Of a stretch of DNA of 64,000 bases, positions 20,153 through 28,873 are shown piece by piece. Below the pieces are notes generated by a model, which was given only the letters and a program-made list of their open reading frames with translations, searched no databases and was not told the DNA's origin. A program made the translations under genes and the position numbers. The DNA lies in assembly GCF_020880815.1 (NCBI RefSeq), contig NZ_JAJITD010000005.1, positions 310,001-374,000 on the forward strand. The letters are read 5' to 3'. The DNA comes from Paraburkholderia sejongensis (GTDB taxonomy: Bacteria > Pseudomonadota > Gammaproteobacteria > Burkholderiales > Burkholderiaceae). Numbering within the stretch: the stretch's first letter is position 1; every line of letters starts with the position of its first letter.

Positions 20153-21307
20153 ATGCAGAGCGCCACGCAAGCCCGCTCGAAACTGCCGGACGTGGGCACC
20201 ACCATTTTTACCGTGATCGGTCAGCTGGCCGCGCAACACGATGCGTTGAACCTGTCGCAAGGCGCGCCGAATTTCGCGCCGGACCCGAAGCTCGTCGACG
20301 GGGTCGCGCAGGCGATGCGCAGCGGCCACAACCAGTACTCGCCGATGGCCGGCATCGCCACGCTGCGCGAAGCGCTCGCCGAAAAAGTCGAGACGCTGTA
20401 CGGCGTGCGTTACGACCCGGCCAGCGAAGTGACGGTGATCGCGAGCGCGAGCGAAGGGCTCTATTCGACGATCAGCGCGCTCGTGCATCCGGGCGACGAA
20501 GTGATCTACTTCGAGCCGTCGTTCGACAGCTACGCGCCGATCGTCCGCCTGCAAGGCGCGACGCCGGTGCCGATCAAGCTGTCGCTCGCCGACTTCCGCG
20601 TGAACTGGGACGAAGTGGCCGCGGCGATCACGCCGAAGACGCGCATGATCATCGTCAACACGCCGCACAATCCGACCGCGACGATTTTCAGCGACGCCGA
20701 TATCGAGCGCCTGAAAGCGGTCACGCGCGGCACCGATATCGTGATCCTGTCCGACGAAGTCTACGAGCACGTCGTGTTCGACGGCGCGAAGCATCACAGC
20801 ATGGCGTGTCACGCGGAGCTGGCCGAGCGCAGCGTGATCGTGTCGTCGTTCGGCAAGTCGTATCACGTGACCGGCTGGCGGGTCGGCTATTGCCTCGCGC
20901 CCGCCGCGCTGATGGACGAGATCCGCAAGGTCCACCAGTTCATGGTGTTTTCCGCCGATACGCCGATGCAGTACGCGTTCGCCGACGCGCTTGCCGATCG
21001 CGACAGCTATCTCGGCCTGTCCGCGTTCTATCAACAGAAACGCGATCTGCTCGCGCGCGCGTTGCGCGAATCGCGCTTCGAACTGTTGCCGAGCGAAGGC
21101 AGCTTCTTTATGCTCGCGCGCTTCCGTGGTTTCTCGGACGAAAGCGACAGCGATTTCGTGCTGCGCCTGATTCGCGATGCGCGCGTCGCGACGATTCCGC
21201 TGTCGGCGTTCTATACCGACGGTACGGATTCGGGACTGATCCGCCTGAGTTTCTCGAAGGACGACGCGACGCTGCTCGAAGGCGCGCGACGTTTGTGCGA
21301 GATCTGA
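20153..21307 (+). CDS. Pyridoxal-phosphate aminotransferase, methionine aminotransferase type
   Basis: A 384-residue class I/II aminotransferase. The ATG at 20153 follows CGGAGAAAGC. It shows ALNLSQGAPNFAPDPKL, PLP-contact residues in NTPHNPTATIF and SDEVYEHVVFDG, and the Schiff-base lysine in SFGKSYHVTGWRVGYC. Sequence style matches the YbdL/methionine aminotransferase group, which transaminates methionine (and other amino acids) with keto acids, often in methionine salvage. It is a single gene, followed 160 bases later by an amino-acid binding protein, which may or may not be functionally linked. Confidence 0.85.
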   Translation: MQSATQARSKLPDVGTTIFTVIGQLAAQHDALNLSQGAPNFAPDPKLVDGVAQAMRSGHNQYSPMAGIATLREALAEKVETLYGVRYDPASEVTVIASASEGLYSTISALVHPGDEVIYFEPSFDSYAPIVRLQGATPVPIKLSLADFRVNWDEVAAAITPKTRMIIVNTPHNPTATIFSDADIERLKAVTRGTDIVILSDEVYEHVVFDGAKHHSMACHAELAERSVIVSSFGKSYHVTGWRVGYCLAPAALMDEIRKVHQFMVFSADTPMQYAFADALADRDSYLGLSAFYQQKRDLLARALRESRFELLPSEGSFFMLARFRGFSDESDSDFVLRLIRDARVATIPLSAFYTDGTDSGLIRLSFSKDDATLLEGARRLCEI

Positions 21308-21467
21308 GCGCACGCCGGCGGTCCGCTGAAGCTCATAACAAGGGCCGTAAAAAGCGGCATTTTTGAACGCAGTATGATCGTCGCAGCGTGAATCGTCCGG
21401 GTGGACGAATACGTGCGACGGCATATTCGAAGTCATTGAAGCAGTCGAAGAAGGTGGGAGACCCGTT

Positions 21468-22262
21468 ATGAAGTTGCTGCATTCTGTGTTGGCGCTGGCC
21501 TGTGCATGCGCGTCGCTGAGCGCGTCGTTTTCCGCGAGCGCGGCCGACCCCGCAACGCTGCGTTTCGGTCTCGAAGCGCAATATCCGCCGTTCGAATCGA
21601 AAGGCCCGAACGGCGAGTTGCAAGGCCTTGATATCGACGTCGGCAATGCGGTCTGCAAGGCCGCGCATATGACCTGCAAGTGGGTCGAAACGTCGTTCGA
21701 CGGTCTGATCCCGGCGCTCCAAGGCCGCAAGTTCGACGCGATCAATTCGGCGATGAACGCGACCGAACAGCGCCGCCAGGCGATCGATTTCACGACGGTC
21801 GTCTACCGGGTGCCGAGCCAGCTGATCGCGCGCCGCGACAGCGGTTTGCAGCCGACGCCCGAAGGGTTGAAGGGCAAGCGCGTCGGCGTGTTGCAGGGCT
21901 CGATCCAGGAAACCTTCGCGAAGGTCCATTGGGAGCCGGCCGGCGTGGTCGTGCTGCCGTATCAGGATCAAAACCAGGTCTATACCGATCTGACCGCGGG
22001 CCGTCTCGACGGCACGCTGGTGCTGGCACCCGCCGGGCAAACGGGTTTTCTGTCGAAACCCGAAGGCAAGGACTACGCGTTCGTCGGTCAGCCGGTGCGT
22101 GACGACAAGATTCTCGGCAGCGGTATCGCTTACGGGATTCGCAAGGGCGACACCGCGCTGCGCGATCAGCTCAATGCCGCGATCGCCAAGGTGCAGGCCG
22201 ATGGCACCGTGAAGACGCTGGCCGCCAAATATCTGGGCAACATCGATGTGAGCGCGAAGTAA
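21468..22262 (+). CDS. Periplasmic amino-acid binding protein of an ABC transporter
   Basis: A 264-residue solute-binding protein of the bacterial family 3. The signal peptide MKLLHSVLALACACASLSAS is probably cleaved after FSASA (about residue 25). The mature part shows LRFGLEAQYPPFESKGPNGE, GLDIDVGNAVCKAAHMTCKW, SFDGLIPALQGRKFDAINSA and the closing IAKVQADGTVKTLAAKYLG, all family features of His/Arg/Lys/ornithine-type binders. Cys58 and Cys65 could form a disulfide. No permease or ATPase genes are adjacent, so it must pair with a transporter encoded elsewhere. A terminator follows at 22286-22319. Confidence 0.9.
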   Translation: MKLLHSVLALACACASLSASFSASAADPATLRFGLEAQYPPFESKGPNGELQGLDIDVGNAVCKAAHMTCKWVETSFDGLIPALQGRKFDAINSAMNATEQRRQAIDFTTVVYRVPSQLIARRDSGLQPTPEGLKGKRVGVLQGSIQETFAKVHWEPAGVVVLPYQDQNQVYTDLTAGRLDGTLVLAPAGQTGFLSKPEGKDYAFVGQPVRDDKILGSGIAYGIRKGDTALRDQLNAAIAKVQADGTVKTLAAKYLGNIDVSAK

Positions 22263-22285
22263 CCGCGTAGCGTGATTGCACCGTG

Positions 22286-22322
22286 ACGGGCGGCGTCGTT
22301 TGCGAACGACGCCGCCCGTTTG
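22286..22322 (+). terminator. Intrinsic terminator after the binding-protein gene
   Basis: Perfect 15-base stem ACGGGCGGCGTCGTT / AACGACGCCGCCCGT (22286-22300 with 22305-22319), loop TGCG, then TTTGCTTGTTG. Starts 24 bases after the stop codon. Confidence 0.8.
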
Positions 22323-22412
22323 CTTGTTGTGCCCGCGTTTGACGACTACGATAGGTGGGCTTCGCGATGTTGCAAGTGACAGCGAAGTCGACGGATCGAG
22401 CGGAGAGCGTGG

Positions 22413-23324
22413 ATGGGCGAGATGATGGAAGCGGTGACGACTGCAGCAAGCGAAGCGGAAACCGAAGCGGAAACCGAAGCCACAACGAATGCGGCCGGCG
22501 CCCGCGTGCAATCCGCATCCGCGCCGCGCTTCTGGCGCAGCGATGCGCTGCCGTTCATCGAAGCGCGCTCCATCGAAGACGGCCGCAAGGTCTGCTATGC
22601 GAAGCATTCGCACGAAACGTTTTCGATCGGCGCGGTGACCGGCGGCCGCAGCGTCTATCTGAACCGCTACGCGCGCGAATGGATCGGCGCGGGCGCGGTC
22701 GTGATGATGAATCCGGACGATGTGCACGCATGCAATCCGGTGGCCGGCGAGTGCTGGTCGTATCGGATGCTGCATGTGGACATTGCGTGGTTCACGAAAC
22801 TGCAGCACGAACTCGGCTTCAACGAGAACCACGCGTTTCGCGCGTTCTCGCAGATCATGACGCTCGATGCCGCGTTGTTCGACGGCCTGAACCGGCTGGG
22901 CGCGCTTCTCGTCGACGATCGCGCCGAGACGCTGCGCAAGGAAAGCGCGGCGATCACGTTTTTCTCGGACGTGCAGCAAAAGCTGAATCCGGCGCGCGAG
23001 TTGCCGGAGCATGACGCGAGCGCACAGCTCGTACGCGCGGCCGAATTCATCGCTGACAACTGCACGCGCGCTTTGAGACTTGACGATGTGTGCAAAGCCG
23101 CCGACCTGTCGGCGTCGCATCTGATTCGCGCGTTCAAGCAGCGCTACGGGATGACGCCGCACGCGTATCTGATCAACCGACGCATCCAGTACAGCCGTGC
23201 GCAACTGCGGCGTGGCCGGCTGATCGCCGATGTCGCGCTCGATGCCGGCTTCGCCGATCAGGCGCATTTGCAGCGCACCTTCAAGCGGCTGGTGGCGGCG
23301 ACGCCGGGGCAGTATCGTCGCTAG
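22413..23324 (+). CDS. AraC-family transcriptional regulator
   Basis: A 303-residue protein. The N-terminus has an acidic repeat (SEAETEAETEATTNAAG). An AraC-type cupin sensor domain follows (about residues 45-190: HSHETFSIGAVTGG, VVMMNPDDVHACNPV). The C-terminal double helix-turn-helix spans about 205-303 (LDDVCKAADLSASHLIRAFK, RYGMTPHAYLINRRI, IADVALDAGFADQAHLQRTF). The ligand is unknown. Its 3' end overlaps the convergent LysE exporter: the two stop codons share the bases CTAG at 23321-23324. Regulators of this sort often control a neighbouring LysE exporter, so that pairing is a reasonable inference. Confidence 0.9.
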   Translation: MGEMMEAVTTAASEAETEAETEATTNAAGARVQSASAPRFWRSDALPFIEARSIEDGRKVCYAKHSHETFSIGAVTGGRSVYLNRYAREWIGAGAVVMMNPDDVHACNPVAGECWSYRMLHVDIAWFTKLQHELGFNENHAFRAFSQIMTLDAALFDGLNRLGALLVDDRAETLRKESAAITFFSDVQQKLNPARELPEHDASAQLVRAAEFIADNCTRALRLDDVCKAADLSASHLIRAFKQRYGMTPHAYLINRRIQYSRAQLRRGRLIADVALDAGFADQAHLQRTFKRLVAATPGQYRR

Positions 23325-23908
23325 TCCACCACCAGATAAACTGCGCTGACCGCCAGCAGCGCCGCCATCACCCGATTGAACACCCTGATGCGCTTCGCTT
23401 CGCGCAGATACTTGCGCAAAAACGTGCCGGCATACGCCCAACTTGCGATCGACAGATAGCAGATCACGAAATACAGCGCGGCGAATTGCCAGACGATGCG
23501 GCCGTCGCCATTAGCCGCATACGCGCCCATCCCCGCCAGCGACGCAAGCCATGCCTTCGGATTGAGCCATTGCATCGCCGCGCCATGCGCGAACGACGGC
23601 CCGCGCGCCGGTTTATCGGCGCCGAGCCGACCGTTATCGATGGCGAGCTTGACGGCCATATAAAGCAGAAACCCGACCCCCGCCCATTTGACGACATCGA
23701 TCAGATTTGGAAAATGCGCGAGCAATTGATGCAAGCCGAGGCCGATCAACAGCAGCAGTAACGTAAAGCCGACCGTTGCGCCGGTCACGTGCCGCAGACT
23801 CGCGACGAACCCATGCTGCGCGCCGGCGCTGAGCGCGACGACGTTCACCGGGCCGGGGGAAATGGAGCAGGCGAGCGCGAAGGCTGCCATCGAAAGTAAT
23901 GCGGTCAT
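23321..23908 (-). CDS. LysE/RhtB-family amino-acid exporter
   Basis: A 195-residue inner-membrane protein. The start MTALLSMAAFALACSISPGP is chosen because GAGG lies nine bases before the ATG at 23908. The conserved SISPGPVNVVALSAGAQHG lies near residue 13. Five to six hydrophobic helices can be seen (VGFTLLLLLIGLGLHQLL, WAGVGFLLYMAVKLAI, FAALYFVICYLSIASW, MAALLAVSAVYLVV). NPKAWLASLAG is a typical family motif. It exports amino acids or related small solutes; the substrate is unknown. Convergent with the AraC gene. Confidence 0.9.
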   Translation of the reverse strand: MTALLSMAAFALACSISPGPVNVVALSAGAQHGFVASLRHVTGATVGFTLLLLLIGLGLHQLLAHFPNLIDVVKWAGVGFLLYMAVKLAIDNGRLGADKPARGPSFAHGAAMQWLNPKAWLASLAGMGAYAANGDGRIVWQFAALYFVICYLSIASWAYAGTFLRKYLREAKRIRVFNRVMAALLAVSAVYLVVD

Positions 23909-24259
23909 CGGATGCCTCGAATCGTAAATGAGCGAATAGCTCGCGAGGCCCAACGTTAGCGAGGCGGCGACAGCGTGTATTGAAGGAAATTGCTCGGCGA
24001 AAAAGAGCGATCGAAATGGGCGGAGGGTTTTAGCTTTTGCGAATTACGCAAACGTTACCGGGAAGATTTGATTTTGAGATTATCCGGTAAATATCGCGAT
24101 TTGAAAACTGTGAGATGCCCCTATAAAGCGGACGATTATTTTTACCGATAAACAGTTATCGCTCGTCGATGCGACGCCATTGTCGTTCAATCCTTTGCAC
24201 GACAATCTGCGCGACGGCCTTCGGCCAACGCAGGGCGTGGAGCAATAAACGTAGGGCAC
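23909..24259. promoter_or_regulatory. LysE-diguanylate cyclase divergent gap (351 bases)
   Basis: No gene. Relatively AT-rich between 24020 and 24165. Two operator-like inverted repeats are visible: TTTGCG-AATTA-CGCAAA (24036-24052) and CGATAA-ACAG-TTATCG (24146-24161). One or both could be regulator binding sites for the divergent genes. No consensus promoter is assigned. Confidence 0.4.
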
Positions 24260-25771
24260 ATGATCGAGAAGAGAACGAGGCTGCTGCGCGGGGTCGTGGC
24301 GGTGGCGGGCAGATTGCGGATGCGCCGCTATGGCGTGATTTACGCGGGCTGCGGCGTGGTGCTGGCGATGCTCGCGCTGTGCGGCTATTCGCTGTACCAG
24401 AGCCGCGAGGATGCGATTGCGCGCGCGTACGATTCGTCGCGCGATGTCGCGACGATCACCGAGCGCGACATCGCCCGCAATTTCGAGCTGTATGCGCTGT
24501 CGTTGCAGGCGGTCGCCGATGGACTCGCGCGCCCCGGCGTGCTCGATTCGCCGCGCCTGCGGCGCGAGATCCTGTTCGACCGCGCGGCCACCGGACAATA
24601 TGTCGGCGCGATGGTCGTGATCGATGCGCAGGGCAACGTCGTGATGGACTCGGAGAGCGACGTGCCGCACGGCGCCAATCTGGCCGATCGTCAGTACTTT
24701 CAGGTTCATCGCGACAACGCCGGCCTCGGGCTCGATGTCAGCGCACCCTACGACTCGCGACTGCGGCCCGGTTCGCGCAGCGTCGCGTTGAGCCGGCGGC
24801 TGTCGCGGCTCGACGGTTCGTTCGCGGGCATCATCGCGCTCGGCGTCGATCAGGAATACTTCGCAAGCCTGTTCGCCGATCTGCGCATCGGGCAGCATGG
24901 AGCGGTATCGATCATCAGGACCGACGGCACGATCATCGTGCGACGGCCCGACAATCGACACGCGAGCGGAGTGGACATCGGCGACACGGAGTTTTTCCGG
25001 CAACTGCGTGGCAAAGACGAAGGCAGCTTCGTCGCGATTTCGCCGCTCGATGGCGTCGAGCGGCTTTACTCGTTCAAGCGGATTCCGCAATTGCCGCTGC
25101 TGGTGCTGGTCGCGGAATCGACCGCCGATATCTACGCGAGCTGGTGGCGGCGCGCGCTGACGATCGGCTCGCTGATGCTGATCTTCGGGATCGGCGTGGT
25201 CGCGTTATCGGCGCGGCTCGGCGCCGAGTTGCGACGGCGACAGCGGGTGGAGCGCGAGCTTGAACGGCTCGCCGGCACCGATGGCCTCACTGGTCTGTAC
25301 AACCGTCGCGCGCTGTGCGAAACGCTCGAGCGCGAATGGCTGCGCGCGCGGCGCACGGGCAACGTGCTGTCGCTGCTGTTCGTCGATATCGATCACTTCA
25401 AGGCGTACAACGATACCTATGGCCATCAGGCCGGCGATGCCGCGTTGATGGCGGTGGCCGCGTGTATCCGCCGGGTGATTCAGCGGCCGGGCGATCGCGT
25501 CGGCCGGTACGGCGGCGAGGAGTTCGTCGTGGTGCTGCCGGAAACCGATGCGGCGGGCGCGGCGGTGGTGGCCGAGAATGTGCGCGCGGCGATCGACGAG
25601 CTGGGGATCGTGCACGTGGGGTGCGAGTTCGGTCACGTGACGGTCAGCATCGGCGTGACCACGTGGCGGCCGGATCTGCAGACGGATGTCGGCGTGGTGA
25701 TCCGGGCGGCCGACAAGGCGTTGTATTCGGCGAAGGCCGGTGGGCGGAATATGGTCGCGCGGGCGCTTTGA
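24260..25771 (+). CDS. Membrane-bound diguanylate cyclase (Cache-GGDEF)
   Basis: A 503-residue enzyme that makes the second messenger cyclic di-GMP. There is a membrane helix at about 28-46. An extracytoplasmic sensor of the double-Cache type follows (about 47-290: YVGAMVVIDAQGNVVMDSES, LADRQYFQVHRDN, GTIIVRRPDN). A second helix lies at about 295-315, then a GGDEF domain starting GTDGLTGLYNRRAL. The active-site motif reads RYGGEEF (GGEEF near 418-422). RPGD lies exactly five residues upstream, so the inhibitory I-site is intact. The enzyme is therefore expected to be active and product-inhibited. No EAL domain. The signal is unknown. Confidence 0.93.
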   Translation: MIEKRTRLLRGVVAVAGRLRMRRYGVIYAGCGVVLAMLALCGYSLYQSREDAIARAYDSSRDVATITERDIARNFELYALSLQAVADGLARPGVLDSPRLRREILFDRAATGQYVGAMVVIDAQGNVVMDSESDVPHGANLADRQYFQVHRDNAGLGLDVSAPYDSRLRPGSRSVALSRRLSRLDGSFAGIIALGVDQEYFASLFADLRIGQHGAVSIIRTDGTIIVRRPDNRHASGVDIGDTEFFRQLRGKDEGSFVAISPLDGVERLYSFKRIPQLPLLVLVAESTADIYASWWRRALTIGSLMLIFGIGVVALSARLGAELRRRQRVERELERLAGTDGLTGLYNRRALCETLEREWLRARRTGNVLSLLFVDIDHFKAYNDTYGHQAGDAALMAVAACIRRVIQRPGDRVGRYGGEEFVVVLPETDAAGAAVVAENVRAAIDELGIVHVGCEFGHVTVSIGVTTWRPDLQTDVGVVIRAADKALYSAKAGGRNMVARAL

Positions 25772-25996
25772 TCGGTTTTAGTCTGGGGAGGTGGGGGTGA
25801 AGCGGGTTCTTTCTTTCGGATCGGCACGAAGCCCACTTGCTCCTTGTGCTTCATATATGTTGCACGGTGAGGCACTCAACGGGTGATGCGCTTCTTATAA
25901 GTGCTTTTTGCCGAATCAAGGCGCTGACTCAGGCGCCCCGCCGTGGACGATGTTCGCCGGAACGCACGTCGACAGTTTGTTGCGACCCAAAGCAAA

Positions 25997-26026
25997 AAGC
26001 CCGGTCAGCTTTCGCTAACCGGGCTT
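25997..26026 (-). terminator. Terminator after tRNA-Lys
   Basis: Stem AAGCCCGGT / ACCGGGCTT (25997-26005 with 26018-26026), extended inside by AGC/GCT. On the minus strand it is followed by TTTTTGCTTT. It lies ten bases downstream of the tRNA 3' end. Confidence 0.8.
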
Positions 26027-26035
26027 CGTAATGCT

Positions 26036-26111
26036 TGGTGGGGCGTGAGTGACTCGAACACTCGACCTACGGATTAAGAGTCCGCTGCTCTACCAACTGA
26101 GCTAACGCCCC
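26036..26111 (-). tRNA. tRNA-Lys (anticodon CTT)
   Basis: A complete 76-nt cloverleaf. The acceptor GGGGCGT pairs with ACGCCCC, the D arm is GCTCAGTTGGTAGAGC, and the anticodon stem GCGGA/TCCGT holds loop CTCTTAA (anticodon CTT). The T arm GAGTG-TTCGAGT-CACTC is intact, and CCA is encoded. It is flanked by a good promoter and a terminator, and stands alone. Confidence 0.97.
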
Positions 26112-26124
26112 CAACAGAAGCGAG

Positions 26125-26153
26125 ATTATGCAGTAACTTTTCGAGATTGCCAA
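26125..26153 (-). promoter_or_regulatory. Promoter of tRNA-Lys
   Basis: On the minus strand -35 TTGGCA (26153-26148), 17-base spacer, -10 CATAAT (26130-26125), 14 bases before the mature tRNA start. Confidence 0.75.
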
Positions 26154-26315
26154 GCCCTTTTAGCAAATTTATTAAAAAATCTTCACCGCCGGGCTTGGAG
26201 CCTTCCCTCGACCACGCCGCCGTCCCGAAAACATCGACGCGTCCGGTCGTCCCGGTATGATGTCGCGAAAATCACGCCGCGCGAAGCGTCGCGCGGTTTT
26301 CGATCGGGGATTGCG

Positions 26316-26720
26316 ATGGATGACAAAGAGGTTAACGAGCTGCTGGAACGCGTCCTCGCGCCATGGGTCCAGGCGCTGACGCTGAAGCCGGTCAAGGTCG
26401 ACGACGAAGGCGTGACGCTGCGTCTGCCGTTTTCCGGCGACTGGCGACATTCGGGCGGGATGATCAGCGGCCAGGTGTTCATGGCCGCCGCGGATACCGC
26501 GATGGTGGTCGCGATCACCGCCGCGCTCGGCGGCTTCAAGCCGATGAGCACCGTGTCGCTGAACATCAACTTCATGCGCGCGGTCCGCAAGGGCGACGTG
26601 CTGATCAAGGCGCGCGTGCTGCGCATGGGCCGCCATCTGGTGTTCGGCGAAGTCGAATTGTTCGACGACGGCGGCAACATGGCCGTGCAGGCGACCACGA
26701 CGTACGCGCTGCTCGAATAA
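26316..26720 (+). CDS. PaaI-type hotdog thioesterase
   Basis: A 134-residue single hotdog-fold protein of the PaaI/YdiI type, which hydrolyses acyl-CoA thioesters. The motif HSGGMISGQVFMAAADTAMV carries the usual HxGG and the catalytic Asp-containing helix, and KPMSTVSLNINFMRAVRKGD is the typical central strand pair. It is a normal length for the family. Substrate unknown. A patatin-like lipase follows 136 bases downstream on the same strand, so the pair may be co-transcribed in lipid or acyl-CoA turnover (inference). Confidence 0.88.
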   Translation: MDDKEVNELLERVLAPWVQALTLKPVKVDDEGVTLRLPFSGDWRHSGGMISGQVFMAAADTAMVVAITAALGGFKPMSTVSLNINFMRAVRKGDVLIKARVLRMGRHLVFGEVELFDDGGNMAVQATTTYALLE

Positions 26721-26856
26721 GCGTCGGCCCGTCCGGCGCACCGGCACCCGCAGGCAGTGCGAAGCAAGGCCCCTGACGCACCGAGCGAGCCACCGAGCCA
26801 GCGAGCCACCAAAGCAACCACCCAACAGCCGCCAAAAAGGAAGCAAGGAAAGCAGC

Positions 26857-27732
26857 ATGTTCGATCAGGTCGTATTCGCCGGCGGCGGCAACCGCTGCTG
26901 GTGGCAGGCGGGTTTCTGGGACGTCGTGCAGCCGCAGCTCGACATCCGTCCGCGCGTGATCACGGGCATCTCGGCCGGCGCGGCCACCGCGTGCATGCTC
27001 TACACGCGCGATTCCGACTGGGTCATGCGCTATTACGAAGAAGCGCTGCGCGACAACAAGCGCAACGCGTACTGGGGCAACCTGCTGCGCGGCGAATCGG
27101 TATTTCCGCATTACCGGATCTATCGAAAGGCGCTGCTCGACATCTACGGCGACAAGTTTTCGAAGCTCGAACACGCGCCCGAGATCCGCATCGGCGTGTC
27201 GCACTTTCCTCGCTGGCTCGGCGCGCGTAGCGCGGTCGCGGCGGGACTGATCGCGTACAACGTCGAAAAATACGTGCGCAAGACGCTGCATCCGACCTTG
27301 GGCCGCAAACTCGGCTTTCATCCGGAATTCGTGCGCGCGCAGGATTGCGCGAGCGTCGATGAACTCGCGGATCTGATCCTGCAATCGTCGAGTACGCCGC
27401 CGTTCACACCGGTTCTGCGGCGCAACGGCCGGCCGGTGCTGGACGGCGGGATGGTCGATAACGTGCCGGTCGACGCGCTCGACGCCGACACACCCGGCAA
27501 CGTTCTGGTGATGGTCACGCGTCTCTATCCGCGGCCGCAGATGTTCGTCGTGCCGCACGGCGTGCAGCAACGGCTGTATGTGCAGCCGTCGCGCAAGGTA
27601 CCGATTTCGAGTTGGGATTACACGAGCCCCTCGCAGATGGTCCACGCGTACAACCTGGGTCGCGCGGACGGCGCGGTTTTCGTCGAGCGCATCCCGGCGC
27701 TGCTGGAGGCCGGGGCGCACGAAACGCGTTGA
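26857..27732 (+). CDS. Patatin-like phospholipase
   Basis: A 291-residue patatin-domain lipid hydrolase. The oxyanion loop is GGGNRCWWQAG (residues 9-19), the nucleophile Ser39 lies in GISAG, and the dyad Asp is in LDGGMVDN (near 196). No signal peptide is visible, so it is probably cytoplasmic or peripheral at the membrane. The start MFDQVVFAGGGNR is preceded by AAGGAAAGCAGC, a fair ribosome binding site. The oxyanion loop reads GGGNR rather than the commoner GGG(A/G)R. Substrate unknown. Confidence 0.9.
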   Translation: MFDQVVFAGGGNRCWWQAGFWDVVQPQLDIRPRVITGISAGAATACMLYTRDSDWVMRYYEEALRDNKRNAYWGNLLRGESVFPHYRIYRKALLDIYGDKFSKLEHAPEIRIGVSHFPRWLGARSAVAAGLIAYNVEKYVRKTLHPTLGRKLGFHPEFVRAQDCASVDELADLILQSSSTPPFTPVLRRNGRPVLDGGMVDNVPVDALDADTPGNVLVMVTRLYPRPQMFVVPHGVQQRLYVQPSRKVPISSWDYTSPSQMVHAYNLGRADGAVFVERIPALLEAGAHETR

Positions 27733-27859
27733 AGCTTCGGATTGCAGCGATAGTCTGCAGGTTTTAGAAGACCGTCGAACCTGACGAACGCCAGAGGATC
27801 TCGCTGCAAGGTGCCGGCGAAGCACCCACGAAATGCTCGACCGCCGGCCCCCCTGCTAC

Positions 27860-28873
27860 TTACCGCCGCCGTCCACCCTGCAGCGCCTCGGGATTCGCGA
27901 CACTCGCGGTATCGCCCGCATCGAAGGCCAGGATGTTGTTGAACGCCGCGGCGAAGTACAACTCGTAGCTCTCGCGTTCCACATAGCCGATGTGCGGCGT
28001 GCAGATCACGTTTTCCATTCGCAGCAGGCTGTAGCCCTGCAGGATCGGCTCGCTTTCATACACATCGATCGCGACCATTCCCGGACGGTTGTGGGACAGC
28101 GCGTTCACCAGCGCATTTTCCTCGAGCAGTTCGGCCCGGCTCGTATTGACGAGCAGCGCGGTCGGCTTCATGCGCATCAGATCGTCCTGCTTGACGATAC
28201 CGCGCGTGTCGTCGTGCAAACGCAGATGCAGGGACAGTACGTCGCTGGTCTCGAACAGTTGTTCACGGCTTTCCGCGACGCCGTAACCGTCGGCGCGCGC
28301 GGCTTCACGCGAATGCTCGCGGCCCCACACCAGCACGTTCATCCCGAACGCCTTGCCATAACCGGCGACGAGGCGGCCGATCTTGCCGTAACCCCAAATC
28401 CCCAGCGTCTGACCGCGCAGCACCTGGCCCAGACCGAAGTTCGGCGGCAGCGCGGAAGTCTTCAGCCCCGACTGCTGCCACGCACCTTGCTTAAGGTTTG
28501 CCACGTATTGCGGAATCCGCCGCTGAGCGGCCATGATGAGTGCCCACGTCAGTTCGGCGGGTGCGATCGGCGAGCCGGTACCTTCGAGTACGGCGATGCC
28601 GCGTTCCGTACAGGCGGACAGGTCGATGTGCGTGCCAGCCTTGCCGGTCTGGCTGATCATGCGCAGACGCGGCAGCTTGTCGAGCAGTTGCGAACTGATG
28701 CGGGTGCGTTCGCGGATCAGCACCAGGGCGTCGACTTCGGACAGACGGCTCGCAAGTTGACCGAGGCCGCGCACGGTATTGTTGAAAACTTTTACCTCGT
28801 GGTCGGCAAGCAACTGAAAGCAGTCGAGCTTGCGAACGGCGTCCTGGTAATCGTCGAGGATGGCAATCTTCAT
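27860..28873 (-). CDS. D-isomer-specific 2-hydroxyacid dehydrogenase
   Basis: A 337-residue NAD(P)-dependent oxidoreductase. The start MKIAILDDYQDAVRKLDCFQ is used rather than the ATG 21 bases upstream because it begins the conserved first strand. The Rossmann motif is GIWGYGKIGRLVAGYG. Catalytic Arg lies in LLVNTSRAELLEE, Glu in the following strand, and His in TPHIGYVERE. The family interconverts 2-keto acids and D-2-hydroxy acids (glyoxylate, phosphoglycerate, phenylpyruvate and others); the exact substrate is not evident. It is divergent from pckG. Confidence 0.9.
   Translation of the reverse strand: MKIAILDDYQDAVRKLDCFQLLADHEVKVFNNTVRGLGQLASRLSEVDALVLIRERTRISSQLLDKLPRLRMISQTGKAGTHIDLSACTERGIAVLEGTGSPIAPAELTWALIMAAQRRIPQYVANLKQGAWQQSGLKTSALPPNFGLGQVLRGQTLGIWGYGKIGRLVAGYGKAFGMNVLVWGREHSREAARADGYGVAESREQLFETSDVLSLHLRLHDDTRGIVKQDDLMRMKPTALLVNTSRAELLEENALVNALSHNRPGMVAIDVYESEPILQGYSLLRMENVICTPHIGYVERESYELYFAAAFNNILAFDAGDTASVANPEALQGGRRR

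Noticed and set aside
26770..26840. GAGCCA-like short repeats before the patatin gene
   Set aside because: Imperfect low-complexity sequence with no regular unit, spacing or flanking genes; not a CRISPR array or IS end.
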